A stretch of 64,000 nucleotides of DNA from Elephas maximus indicus. Its lineage: Eukaryota > Chordata > Mammalia > Proboscidea > Elephantidae. The notes under the pieces were generated by a model. The model saw nothing but the letters and a program-made list of their open reading frames with translations, did no database searches and was not told the DNA's origin. Below, piece after piece: positions 1 to 11,495 of the stretch. The stretch spans positions 75,346,001-75,410,000 of the forward strand of contig NC_064838.1 of assembly GCF_024166365.1 (NCBI RefSeq), written 5' to 3'. Each line of letters starts with the position of its first letter. The first letter of the stretch is position 1. The translations under genes and the position numbers were made by a program.

Positions 1-371
1 GAGCTATCCATAGAAACATTTTTCTTCTTTCTCTTGTTTACTAAAATAAAAGTAAAAAAGAAAATTACCTGTTAGTCCACGATGATCAAAAAAAAAAAAA
101 AAACAAAACACTCAGGAAATACCAGTTGCTGAAAGAGTTTCAGACATTTTTCAAAACATAGTGAGAGGTACCTGACACAACTGAATAGAGAATGTTACAA
201 CCATCTGAGGAAGAATAGAGAAAAAAACAAGTTAGTCCACCTGGAAAGCCCCAGAGATATTACAAGCTTGAAGCAACAGGTTCCACAGAATACAGGGGGT
301 GAAACATACAATGGATTATTGGAGGATTATTTTATTTTCTCATGCTATAAATCATATAGAGTGATGATGGG
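1..371. other. No recognised feature
   Basis: AT-rich DNA with a short A-run near 89-104. I see no open frame of interest and no repeat I can name. Confidence 0.5.
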
Positions 372-1985
372 AAAGACCATCAATTATTCATTTGCAAGTT
401 CAAGTTGAAACTGAAGAAAATTATAACAAGTCCATGACACCCAAAGTACAGCCTTGGGTATATCCCATCTGAATTTAGAGACCATTTCAAGAACAGATTT
501 GAAGCATTGAACACTAATGACTGAAGACCAGACCAGTAGTGGAATGACATCAAGGAAATCATACACAAAGAAAGCAAGAGATCATTTAAAAGACAGGAAA
601 AAAAAGAAGAAGAAGAAAATAGATGTCAGAAGAGACTCTGAAACTTGCTCTTGAATGTAGTTAAAGGAATGGAAGGAATGATGAAGTAAAGGAGTTGAAA
701 AGAAGATTTCAAACGAGGAGCAGGAGAAGAGAAAGTAAGTGTTATAATGACATGTTCAAAACCTGGAGATGGAAAACCAAAAGGGAAGAACATGCTCTGC
801 ATTTCTCAAGCTGAAAGAACTGAAGAAAAAATTCAGTTCTTGAGTTGCAATATTGAAGTATTCTACAGGAAAATATTAAAAGATGAAGAAAGTATCAAAA
901 GAAGATGGGAGGAATATACAGAGTGACGATACCAAAAATAATTGGTCAACATTCAACAATTTCAGGAGGTAGCATGTGATCAGGAACCAATGGCACAAAG
1001 GGAAGAGGTCCAAGCTGCAGTGAAGGAGTTGGCGAAGAACAAGGCTCTAGGAATTGAGGAAATACCAGTTGAGATGTTTCAACAAATGGATGCAGCACTA
1101 GAAGTGCTCACTCATCTATGCCAAGAAATTTGGAAGAGAGCTACCTGGCCAGCCAACTGGAAGAGATTCATATTTATGCTTATTTTCAAGAAAAGTGATC
1201 CAATGGAACGCAGAAATTATCCAACAATATCGTTAATATCATGCACGAGTAAAATTTTGCTGAAGATCATTCAATAGCAGCTGCAGCAGTGTATTGACAC
1301 GGAACTGCCAAAAATTCAAGCCATATTCAGAAGAGGACCTGGAACCAGGGATATCATAACTGATGTCAGATGAATCCTGGCTGAAAGCAGAGAATACCAG
1401 AAAGAGGTTTGCCTGTGTTTTATTGACTATGCGGGGACATTTGACTGTGCTGTGTGGACCATAACAAATTATAGATAACATTAAGAAGAATGGGAATTCC
1501 AGAACACATAATTGTGCTCATTAGGAACCTGGACATAGACCAAGAGGCAGTCGTTTGAACAGAACAAGGGAATCCTGTGTGGTTTAAAGTCAATAAAGGT
1601 ATGTATCATGGTTGTATTCTTTCACCACACTTATTCAGTCTGTATGCTGATGAAATAATCCAAGAAGCTGGACTGTATAAAGAAACGTGGTATCAGGATT
1701 GGACAGAGACTCATTAACAACATGTGTAATACAGATGATACAACCTGCTTGCTGAAAGTCCACTTACTGATGAAGATCAAAGACCACAGCCTTCACTGTG
1801 GATTACACCTCAACATAAAGAAAGAAAACAAAAATCCTCACAATTTGACGGATAAGCAACAATGGGTGCAAGTATAAAAACAATTGTGAGGATGGTGCAG
1901 GACAGGACAGTTTTTTTTTCTTTCGTACAATAGGAGGATTATGAATGGGAACCAATTTAATGGTACCTAACAACAAACAAACAAC
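372..1985 (+). mobile_element. RTE (BovB-like) LINE, 5'-truncated, decayed
   Basis: The order of segments matches the other RTE copies here. It starts inside the region between endonuclease and reverse transcriptase (RT), continues through an RT piece (942-1277, readable as NKALGIEEIPVEMFQQMDA), and reaches the finger/palm part near 1300-1840. It then jumps to the extreme 3' end (about 1860-1985), which finishes in the CCTAACAACAA-like tail. The segment between about 1850 and 1860 is missing relative to 21145-22155, so the copy has an internal deletion of several hundred bases. No long frame survives. The same stretch is readable on the other strand at 9436-10675, which allows segment-by-segment matching. 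Confidence 0.85.
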
Positions 1986-2039
1986 ATATACATAAAGCCA
2001 AGAAAAATCTCTTTTATCCATAATGGACAGGTTTCAACA

Positions 2040-2345
2040 GAGCTCCTATACTAAGATAGGAAGAAAGGTGATCTATTTCTGAAAAGCATTCAATTAAAAC
2101 TCTATGGATTGCAACAGAACTTTGGCTGACTTGCTTGCTTTGTACACATCATTAAAAGGACCCATATCTAGAAGAGAATACCATGTCTGGTGAAGCAGAG
2201 TTAAAGCAAGTATGAGGGAGAGCCTCAGAGAGATGAGTTGACAAAACAGATGTAACAATGAACTTGAACATGCCAGCATTGGTGAGGATGATGTAAGACC
2301 AAGCAATATTGTGTTCTGTTGTACAAAGGTCTCCATGGGCAGAGT
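2040..2345 (+). mobile_element. Older RTE/SINE 3'-end relic
   Basis: Contains diverged versions of the RTE 3' terminal region: a CAGAG...GAGGGAGAGCCTCA segment, then the TTCTGTTGTACAAAGGTCTCCATGGG block. It is much more decayed than the neighbouring RTE. Its left part (2070-2115) resembles the body of the tRNA-Gly-headed SINE at 7805-8150. The right end overlaps the left border of the duplicated unit. Confidence 0.5.
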
Positions 2346-2694
2346 CTATTCAAGAGCATCCAGCTATCTATCTCTACTCTCTTCTCTCAGGTTGGCTGTT
2401 TATGGGTGATGCAATACATGGTAGTATCAATATTCTGAGATCATGACAACAATTTCACACTTCTGTTGCTCACAAATGCATATTGTGTCCTAGACAACCT
2501 TTATGGGATATCATGTCAATGAATCACGTAGTCTGTAAGCCTATGTGTAGTTGGAGGCATTGTGGAGAAATAATCCACAACCTATATTTAAAGTATTTAT
2601 CATTTCAATCTATATCTGAAGAATTTATAATCTCCAATAATATTTATAATTAAGGTTACAGACAAAATTAAGATTGTTAATCATCTAACTTTAA

Positions 2695-3060
2695 AGTAGG
2701 AAGATTATCTTGTATTATCCAGGTGACCTCAGTGTAATCACAAATATCCTTAAAGGTAGAAGAGAGAGGCAGAAGAAAAAGAGGGATGTGTGGCAATGGA
2801 AGAATGGTCAAAGATATGCAATGTGGCTGACGTTGAAGATTTAGGAAGAGAGTCATGATCCAAGAAAGGTGGTGGTTTCCAGTTTCTGGGAAAATCCTAG
2901 CGTCACCAAAAGAAACATAACCATAATGACACTTTAATTTTAACCCAGTGAGACCTACGTCAGACTGTCAACCTTGAGAACTTAAGATAATAAATTTGGG
3001 GTGTTTTAAGCACTGTATTTGTGGTGATTTGTTACAGCAGCAGTAGAAAGGCAATACAAC
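2695..3060 (+). mobile_element. MaLR (MLT1-like) LTR relic, copy 1
   Basis: 3' part of an old mammalian MaLR LTR: the CCCAGTGAGACC segment, then AGATAATAAATTTGGGGTGT, then a TTTGTTACAGCAGCAGTAG end. It is a fossil that predates the local duplication, because the same relic sits at the equivalent place in copy 2 (11145-11495). It is solo and partial, of ancient eutherian age. Confidence 0.65.
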
Positions 3061-4463
3061 ACCTTACAGCATATACTTTAAAAAGCCAGCTTCAGCTGTC
3101 CTTGGTATTCATCAAATTGCAAATCATTTGTGAGTGCCCTCATGGCAAAATTTTTTTCTATCTCCATACTTATTTTCTGTCCTCCTATGCTAACACCTTC
3201 AAGGTTAACTCCCGTAGGAAAGTGTTCCCCATTTCTCACCACACATATTAGCTAGGTACTGTAATTACCTCATATATATCATTTTTAAAAGAGTGAGAGT
3301 TGTATTTTACTGCTTTGACTTTCCTGAGATTTGCCTTTGGTTACTTGTTTGGAAGTAATAAGGGATATAGGAGAAAGTTCTGGAAGAGAACAATTATCAT
3401 TGCACAACAACTGTTTCAGATGATGTAATCACATGGGATCGAGGCAGGGAAGATATTTCTTCCCTCACAAGGGGGAACCAACCCAGAGGATCCAGATAAT
3501 TTTGGGGGTTATATACCTACCCTTCTGCAAAAACATTTCCCTGTTTTATCTCTGAGAGTCCCGTTCTTTCTCAGTGGTTTCAGCAAAGGGTATGTTGAGG
3601 CTGAACCTTCAGTCTTCTTTGCAGTTCTGCCACTTTTATTATAAAATTATGACCCTGATCTAAAGCACAATTTCTGCCTGCAAGAGACTTGGTGACAGTG
3701 GTAGCAGAGGTTTCATACTGAGTACATGTCCAGGAGACATAGGAGATGGAGAGTTTCTGAGTAGACACCTACATTGTATCCAATAAACACTCCCTTTTTG
3801 TCTTTTCCTTTTCTTGAAATAGAAGAAGACATCAGTAAAACTTTTCTAACTGGAAACTACTGCTGTGAAAAACTTTCAATAGCAGAATCAAGCTGTGGCT
3901 TCTCTAATCAACGATAAATGACTTGGAATAGATTTTACTTTGAAATTCACAGAATGTGAAAAAAATAAGTGATGTATATACGTCACTATAATTCCTCTCA
4001 GAATTTACCGATTTCCATGTCCACACAGAAAAATGGATGGTCTTTTTCTCAAGCTACAGAAACCGCAAAGCACTTGGTACAATAAAATCGATGCATATTT
4101 AATAACTTTAATAAAATTTAGTACAAAAACAGAAACGGAAGTCTCCAATAAACAAAAACATTCATGTCTAATTTTCTTCTATATAGATAAAAATACAAAT
4201 AAGAAATGAAACTGAAATTGGGTCCTTAATGACCATGTCACTAGAGTCTGTGGTGTCAGTTTTCTCTACTCAGTTTATTCTCTTCTCTGATTTGTATTGA
4301 AAACTCACTGAAATTTCTATCTGTGGCTTATTTATTTCTTTTCCAATGCCCCTAATTCCTCCTCTGAATTATCATATTCAGATTTGAAAAGGGAAAATCT
4401 ACGAGGATGGGATTTAAGAATATAGAGGCTAACTGTAATCACAATAAAAACAACAAACAAGCT

Positions 4464-4545
4464 CATTGTGGTTTTTTGGCTGTAATCTTTACATAAGTAG
4501 GTTTACCACACCCTTTTCTCCAGAGCACTGCTATACCACAAATCA
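4464..4545 (-). mobile_element. AfroSINE remnant (duplicated)
   Basis: A short remnant of the SINE that is better preserved at 12964-13115 in the other duplicate. The GGCTGTAATCTTTACATAAG block and the AGAGCACTGCTATACCAC block remain. The SINE was therefore present before the duplication. Confidence 0.5.
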
Positions 4546-4860
4546 ACGTGAATAAGGACAGAGAAAACACCAGATCAAAATTACAAGTGGTTATACGCAT
4601 CCAAAGGATACAAAGAGACCACTGTGAAAAATCTAAGGCTATGGGCCTTGCATACCTGTTTGTACCTGGGGGGTCTCTTCCTTGACATGAAGTTGAGTCA
4701 ACACTAACCAGTGTATATGTTCAGATTGCCTATTTTCCTGAGGAAACTAGCACTCATTCCCCAAGATAGGATTCTATTAAATACAAAATAAGAAGATACT
4801 ATTTTCTGTTGAATTCTTATAGGTCAATTCAAGCTATGAAAAAGGACTTGAAACTTCCAT

Positions 4861-5793
4861 TCATCTTTGGTCATCTGAAATCAGTTTCTTGCTCCATAGC
4901 TTCCTCATGGCATTCTTCACCTCAGCATTTCTCAGTGTATAAATCAGAGGGTTAATCAAAGGTGTTCCAATTGTATAAAACACAGCTATCATCTTATCCA
5001 TGGGGAAGGTGGTTGCTGGGCGTGTATATATAAATATACAAGGACCGAAGAACAAAATGACTACGATGATATGGGAAATGCAAGTGGAAAGGGCTTTTTT
5101 CCTCCCTTCGGCACTGTGGTTTCTCAGAGAATGCAAGATGATAACATAGGAGAACATCAGCATGACAAAACTCACTGTGCAAATAGCCCCACTATTGGAC
5201 ACCAGCAGTAGGTTGATCACATAGGTGTCTGCACAGGCAAGTTTCAGCAAGGGTTGCAAGTCTCATAAATAGTGATCAATCACATTGGGACCACAGAAAG
5301 GCAAACTCAACGTCAGAAAAATCTGAACTAAAGAATGCACACAGGCCCCTACACAGGCTATAGCTACCAACACACTGCAGACCCACCGGCTCATGATGTT
5401 CATGTAGTGCAGGGGTTTACAGATGGCCACATAGCGGTCAATGGCCATCAGGATAAGGATCAAGATCTCCAAGGAGCCAAAGAAATGGGCTGAAAAGACT
5501 TGGATAATGCACTCACTAAAGGAGATAGTGTTATTCTTCAGAAGGGCATCCACAATCATTCTAGGGGCTACGGAAGTGGAGAAGCAGGTGTCAGATAAGG
5601 ATAAATAGAAAAGGAAGAAGTACATTGGGCTCCCAAGTGCCCGGCTGGTCTTGATGGTAACAATTATTAGGAAGTTACCCAACAACGTTCCTAAGTAGAA
5701 AAGCAAGAAAAAGACAAACACTATTTTCCTTTTAACAGGCTCTTGTGTCAACCCAAGCAGAATGAACTCAGTCACATTATTATTCAGCAGCAT
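4861..5793 (-). pseudogene. Olfactory receptor 4C16-like pseudogene, one nonsense codon
   Basis: Class II odorant receptor of subfamily 4C, a seven-transmembrane G-protein-coupled receptor of olfactory cilia. The frame from the ATG at 5793 to the stop at 4861 spans 311 codons, the same as the intact paralogue at 13416-14348. It keeps N-V-T glycosylation near residue 6, GN at 39-40, [29 protein letters not shown] and NPLIYTLRN. One in-frame TGA at 5263-5265 replaces the second-extracellular-loop Cys (codon 177, TGT in the paralogue). No frameshift is visible. The product would end after TM4 and lack TM5-TM7, so it should be non-functional as a receptor. With only one lesion it looks like a recent loss, and it could be a segregating allele or an assembly error. 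The 4C16 assignment rests on recalled similarity to the human protein (SFSECMIQVFS..., C-terminal SKKLI-DD). Confidence 0.9.
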
Positions 5794-5969
5794 GGTTTCG
5801 TGAGTGAGAAGGTACAAGTGTGAAACGGTTAATCTGAAAACAATAAAAAATACAGGAATTAATGTATGGTGGTATGCAACAGTGTGAAACATTTTAAACA
5901 AATTACTTTCTGGTGCTATGTGATGTTATGTGATATTTTGAGCAAAAATAAATATTCCTCATCAGGGAC

Positions 5970-6095
5970 ATTCTAGCTGTTGTTTCTTTATGAGTCACTT
6001 CACCTCTTTGTCCCTCAGTTCTTAATGATCTCTTCATAGGGTCATTTTAAATCTCAAAAAAGCTTATGAAAGATACTTTTGTAAATCACTCATAA
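5970..6095 (+). mobile_element. Possible MIR relic
   Basis: Contains TGAGTCACTTCACCTCTTTGTCC-like text, resembling the MIR core (GTGACTTAACCTCTCTG). The duplicate at 14530-14640 carries the same segment. It is weak. Confidence 0.3.
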
Positions 6096-6395
6096 AATGC
6101 AACTTCTTGTTAACATGTGTCCACTGTCATTAATTTGATTTATTTGATAAATAAAAAATCAGGATATATGATGCCAAATATTATATACTTAATTTTTTTC
6201 ACATTCAATAAACCTTGGGGCCCATGTTTTGCATGGTGGGTTTGTCAGGCAGGATTCAGGATACATTTGTCTCTTTTTGAATTTAATGTTGTAGATATAA
6301 ACTCACATACTATTGCCTTCCACGTAAATGATGTTTCGTTTCTATATATATTTATGTATTATATATTAGCAATGCATACTTACATAAACATATAT

Positions 6396-7804
6396 TACTG
6401 TTATGATCACTGTATGGACATCTATTTCTTCATCAGTAAAAGAGGAATTATAGTCTTCCTGAACTCTTCTACCCACTAAGAATTAATCTTTATCATTCAA
6501 GTGATTTACTTAATCAATTATTAATCAAAATTATCAATTAATATTTCCATCATTCACTTGCAACTTTTTATTTTTTATTGCTTATAATATTCAATCATTT
6601 GATAATGTTTCCAAATATACATAGCTTTTTAGCATTGCTGTTCTATCTGAAATAGAGTAAAAAGCACTCCACAGTTTCTCTTAGCCTCTTGACCCAGCAT
6701 CAAACAGCCCCAAGTTAGGAGCCAGGATTTCAAGATACTGGTTCCACGGTCAATTTTCCATTAGAACAGATCTCTTTACTTTGACTTATAAAATAATAGA
6801 AATTCCAAACTGTGACCAAAATTAGAAGAATCTAAGATTATAAAATATACTTAACAACCAGATATAGTTTCTGAGTATTCATGGAAAAATATTATTTTAA
6901 GAGTTGATTTTCTGGATATTCAGACAACTTTAAATGGATTCAGGTATGCAAAAAAAAAAAAAAAAAAAAAAAAACTAAGGAGGAGAGAAGAAAAGGAAAG
7001 GGAAAGAAAGGGAAGGAACTCACATACATGTTATCTGGCAATTCCAATCAATATTTGAAGGAATGTTCTTGAGTTTCTGACCTCATGACAGCATACAGGA
7101 AAAACACCAATTCTCTATCAAAATAATAAATACACCTCTTTGGAAAAAAAAATAACAGTGGAAAACTCTTCATGCTTGATATCTAGATTTAAAATTATAT
7201 TTAAAATAAATATATCAAAAAACCGTTTAGTCATAATGAGAACGAGAACTATGTTACAAAACTGTAGGAAAGTGTGAAATGCTGCTGAACATTTTGCTCT
7301 TTCTTTCTTTGCTTCAATACAGCAGTGAGAGGCCAGGGTCAGCTCTAAGTGCAGGGGTGTGGGGACTCCTGGAGACGCCGCGCTGAAAGCATTAGGAGGA
7401 GCGTTTAAAGGCACGTGAGGAAGCAGTCCCTACGGTGGGTCTTGGGTAAGGATAGAAAATAAACTCTGTTGTTGTTATTGAACTTGTTTATTGGTTTAGC
7501 TTTTAAACGTGCTTTTTAAAAATTCTTTTGAATTGCTTCAACTACGAAGTGTTAAAAATTTAGTATAAGTTTTAAGACTAATGACCAGAAAATTAAAAAA
7601 TAAAATAGCCTTATATCATTCTATGCAGGCAATAAACGCTAATGCACTCATTAAATTTATTAAGAGTCTTTCTCTGCTTTCATTACCAAGGTGATAATTT
7701 ATTTGTATTGCAGTTATTCTGTTTTGTTTTTTTTTTTAACGTAAATAAGGTCAAACTAAAACACACTTGTTATTCTCCTTTTTCCTTTTTTTTGGTTATA
7801 GACA
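6396..7804. other. Intergenic, no gene recognised
   Basis: AT-rich, with an A-run plus purine tract (6948-7016) and a small GC-rich, CpG-containing patch around 7325-7425. The patch stands out from its surroundings but gives no recognisable product on either strand. Confidence 0.5.
6948..7016. repeat. Poly-A / purine (GAAAG)n tract
   Basis: About 25 A residues followed by GA-rich sequence. This looks like the tail of a retroposed element whose body I cannot identify. Confidence 0.6.
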
Positions 7805-8150
7805 TCCTGGTGGGTGTGAGGGTAGACCTTTGTGACTGAGCAGTAGAATTCTTACCTTTCATCTGGGAGACACTGGTTTATTCCTGGCCAATGCACCTTG
7901 TGCACAGCCACCACCCATTTGTCAGTGGAGGTTTGTATACTGCTGTGATGCTAACTAGATTTCAGAGAATCCTTCAGATTAATAGGGACTAGGAAGAAAG
8001 GGCTGATGATCTCCTTCTGAATATCAGCCAGTGAAGCCCTATATGGATCACAACGAGTCATTCTGTAAGCCCTCGTGGGGATGATGCTGGACCAGGCATT
8101 GTGTGTGGGGGCTCACTGGATGGCAGCTCACAACAACAAATTGAATGATA
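7805..8150 (+). mobile_element. tRNA-Gly-derived SINE with RTE-type 3' end
   Basis: The first ~100 bases match a tRNA-Gly(GCC) body: GCAGTAGAATTCTTACCTTT stands for the D-arm/anticodon region, and GGTTTATTCCTGGCCAATGC for the T-arm (B box) and acceptor. The body is followed by AATATCAGCCAGTGAAGCCC. The 3' end is TCACTGGATGGCAGCTCACAACAAC, the same kind of ending as RTE (ACTCGACGGCACCTAACAAC). The structure is therefore tRNA head, unique body, RTE tail. A second partial copy of the body and tail lies at 28562-28715. Confidence 0.75.
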
Positions 8151-8395
8151 TTTGTCATAGTGCAGTAGCACCCATTTTAGGGAAAATATATAAATTCAAG
8201 GTGGAAGAAAAATTTAAAAACATTTTTCTCTAACCCAAGGTAATTTTTTTTTTAATCTGAATCTGGAAGATTCCAATTCTGAGATTTTTTTTTTTCACTT
8301 AGAAGAAAGTTGTGAAGATGTTGGAAGAAGAATATTGAAAACTCAATGGGAACAAATTGATCTTAGAAAACATGACATGACTATGTACTTTTTTA

Positions 8396-10675
8396 TTGTT
8401 GTTAGGTGCCTTCAAGCTGGTTCTTACTCACATATATCCCATGTACAATAGAACAAAACACTGCTGGCTCCTGCTCCATCTTCACAATCATTTTCATGCT
8501 TGAGTCCATTGTCGCAGCCACTGTGTCAGTCTCTCTCATTGAGGGTCTTCCTCTTTTTCGCTGACACTCTACTAAACATGATGTCCTTCTCCAGGGACTG
8601 GTCCCTTCTGATAACATGTCCAAAGTATGTGAGATGAAATCTCATCATCCTTCCTGTCTAAGGAGCATCCTGGTTTTGCTCCTTTCAAGACACATTTGTT
8701 TTCCTTCTTCTGGCAGTCCATGGTATGTTCAATATTCCTTGCCAACACCATAATTCAAAGGTGTCAAATCTTCTTTGGCCTTCCTTTTGCATTACCTAGC
8801 TTTCACATGCATATGAGGCCATGGAAAACAGGATGGCTTGGATCAGGCAAACCTTTGTCCTCAAAGTGACATCTTTGCTATTTTTTTTAAATAATTTTTA
8901 TTTTGCTTTAAGTGAAAGTTTACAAATCAAGTCAGTCTGTCACATATAAACTTATATACACCTTACTACATACTCCCATTTACTCTCCCCCTAATGAGTC
9001 AGCCCGCTCCCTTCTTCCAGTCTCTCTTTTCGTGAAAGTTTTGCCAGTTTCTAGCCCTCTCTACCCTCCCATCTCCCCTCCAGACAGGAGATGCCAATAC
9101 AGTGTCAAGTGTCCACTTGATAAAAGTAGCTCACTCTTCATCAGCATCTCTCTCCAGCCCATTGTCCAGTCCCTTCCATGTCTGATGAGTAGTCTTCTGG
9201 AATGGTTCCTGTCCTGGGCCAACAGAAGGTTTGGGGACCATGACCGCTGGGATTCTTCTAGTCTCAGTCAGACCATTAAGTCTGGTCTTTGCTTTTTAAC
9301 ACTTTAAAGAGGTCTTTGCAACACATTTGTCCAATTATATGGGTGTTTTGATTTCTTTCCTGCTGCTTCCAAGTGTGTTGATTGTGTATGCAAGTAAAAT
9401 GAAAACCTTGATAACTTCAATCTTTTTTCCGTTTATCATTTGTTGCTCATTGGTCCAGTTGTGAGGATTTTTGTTTTCTTATTTTTTTTTAATGTCAATT
9501 CATTGTGTAGTTCATACTGAAGGCTATAGTCTTTGATCTTCATCAGTAAATGCTTCAAGTCCTCTTCGCTTTCAGCAAGCAAGGTTGTGTCATCTGCATA
9601 ACGCAGGTTGTTACTGAGTCTTCCTCCAATCCTGATGTCCCATTCTTCTTCATATAGTCCAGCTTCTCTATTATTTGCTCGGCACACAGATTAAATAGGT
9701 ATGGTGAAAGAATACAACCCTGATGCACACCTTTCCTGACTTTAAACCAATCAGTATCCTCTTGTTCTGTCTGAACAACTGTTTCTTGATCTATGTAAAG
9801 GTTCCTCATGAGCACAATTAAGTGTTCTGGAATTCCCATTCTTCGCAGTGTTATCCAGAGTTTGTTAAGATCCACACAGTCAAATGTCTTTGCATAGTCA
9901 ATAAAACACAGGTAAACATCCTTCTGGTGTTCTCTGCTTTCAGCCAGGATCCATCTGACATCAGCAATGATATCCCTGGTTCCACGTCCTCTTCTGAAAC
10001 TGGCCTGAATTTCTGGTAGTTCCCTGTCAATATACTGCTGCAGCCATTTTTAAATGATCTTTAGCAAAATTTTGCCCAGAGAATCCTTCAATATTGCAAC
10101 TTGAGAACTGAATTTTTTCTTCAGTTTTTTCAGCTTGAAAAATGAGATGTTCTTCCCTTTCATGTTTCTAAGTCCAGGTTTTTGCATATGTAATTTTAAT
10201 AATTTAGTTTGTATTCTTCTGTTCACCTTTGAAATCTTCTTTTCAACTCTTTTACTTCATAATTTTTTTTCCAATCCCTTTGACTACTCTATGTTCAAGA
10301 GTAAGTTTCAGAGTCTCTTTTGACATGCATTTTGGTACTTTTTTTTCTTTTCTATCTTTTTAATGAGCTCTTGCTTTCTTCATGTATGTTGTCCTTGATA
10401 TTATTCCACAATTCATCTGATCTTTGGTCATTAGTGCTCAATGCTTCAAATCTATTTTTGAGGTAGTCTCTAAATTCAGGTGGCATATACTAAAATTCAT
10501 ACTTTGACTCTCATGGAATTATTCTAATTTTCCACAGCTTCAACTTGAACTTGCATATGAGCACTTGATGGTTTGTTCTGCAGTCGGCCCCTGGCTTTGT
10601 TGTGGCTGATGATATTGTCTCTTTCCACAGATTTAGTTGGTTTGATTCCTGTGTATTCCATCTAGCAAGTCCACA
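8396..10675 (-). mobile_element. RTE (BovB-like) LINE, split by an L1
   Basis: Longest RTE copy in the window, running from the 3' tail (GTTGTTAGGTGCC at 8396) leftward in the element to the region just after the endonuclease at about 10675. The frame at 9436-9875 shows RT signatures: KVRKGVHQGCILSPYLFNL (the RT 'QGC-LSP' motif) and RYADDTTLLAESEEDLKHLL (the catalytic YADD box). An L1 fragment (8881-9300) interrupts it. The same RTE text resumes on both sides (GACATCTTTGCT | GAGGTCTTTGCAACA). No complete ORF remains. RTE LINEs encode an APE-type endonuclease plus RT and use target-primed reverse transcription. Confidence 0.9.
8881..9300 (-). mobile_element. 5'-truncated L1 3' end inside the RTE
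   Basis: Reverse complement of the 3' UTR of the intact L1 (corresponding to about 47090-47485). Read antisense, both give a similar string beginning VYKS-QSVTYK. The poly-T at 8880-8888 is the tail. TCTTTGCT-T sequence is repeated on both sides (near 8874 and near 9288) and is the likely target-site duplication. Confidence 0.85.
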
Positions 10676-11144
10676 AGTAAAATCGCCATTTATGTTGTTG
10701 TAAAAAGATATTTACAGTGAAGAAGTTGAAATTGCAAAATTATATCATATGTACAAAGGTCTCCATGGGTGGAGTCTATTCAAAAGCATCTGTCTATCTA
10801 TCTCTACTCTCTTCTATCAGCTTGGCTTCTTATGACACATAGAATACATGGTAACTCAATAGTCTGAGATCATGACCACAATTTCACAATCTGTTGCTCA
10901 CAAATGCATATTGTATCCTAGGCAATGTTTATTGGATATCATGTCAGTGGATCACATAGTCTGTAAGCCCTCAAACATTGTAGTTGGGGGTACTGTGGAA
11001 AATGAAGCCACAATATATATCTAAAATGTTTATCATTTCAAGAGACATCTGAAGAATTTATAATTTCCAATAAGTATAATTAAGGTTATAGACAAAATTA
11101 AGGTTGGTAATCATCTAACTTTAAAATAGAGAGATTATCCTGTA

Positions 11145-11495
11145 TTATCCAAATAAGTTCAGTGTAATCACAAGTATCCTTAAATGTGGGAAAGAGAGGC
11201 AGAAGAGAAAGAGGGAGATGTGGTAGTGGAAGAATTGTCAAAGATATGCAATGTGGCTGACTTTGAAGATTTAGGAAGGGGTCATGATCCAGGGAATCTG
11301 GGTGGCCTCTAGATTCTGGAAAAGCCTAGAGCCTCCAAAAGAAATGCAACCACACTTACACCTTGATTTTAGCCCAGTGAGACCTATGTCATATTTTCAA
11401 CCTAGGGAACTTAAGATAATAAATTTGGGGTGTTTTAAGCGCTACATTTGTAGCAATTTGTTACAGCAACAGTAGAAAACAATACAATACCTTAA
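11145..11495 (+). mobile_element. MaLR (MLT1-like) LTR relic, copy 2
   Basis: Same fossil as 2695-3060, duplicated with the unit: AGCCCAGTGAGACC, AGATAATAAATTTGGGGTGT and a TTGTTACAGCAACAGTAGAA end. Partial and solo; it has the age of the MaLR families and is older than the duplication. Confidence 0.65.

Larger units (their letters stand above)
2316..6395. repeat. Tandem duplication, copy 1 (with OR pseudogene)
   Basis: Aligns by eye almost end to end with 10751-14962. Both start at TGTACAAAGGTCTCCATGGG and carry the same MaLR relic, the same SINE relic, the same OR gene on the minus strand and the same flanks. Both fade after the block containing AGCAATGCATACTTA / AGCGATGCATTCTTA. The OR coding part is clearly better conserved between copies than the flanks, as expected for receptor genes under constraint or conversion. 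Confidence 0.85.

Noticed and set aside
5263-5901. Longer start (Met at 5901) for the OR pseudogene
   Set aside because: The extra N-terminal 36 codons are not shared with the paralogue as coding sequence. OR proteins begin at MxxNN-VTEF, here at 5793.
7320-7425. GC-rich CpG-containing patch as a promoter or exon
   Set aside because: Only about 100 bases, no splice or promoter motif that I could support, and no protein recognised.
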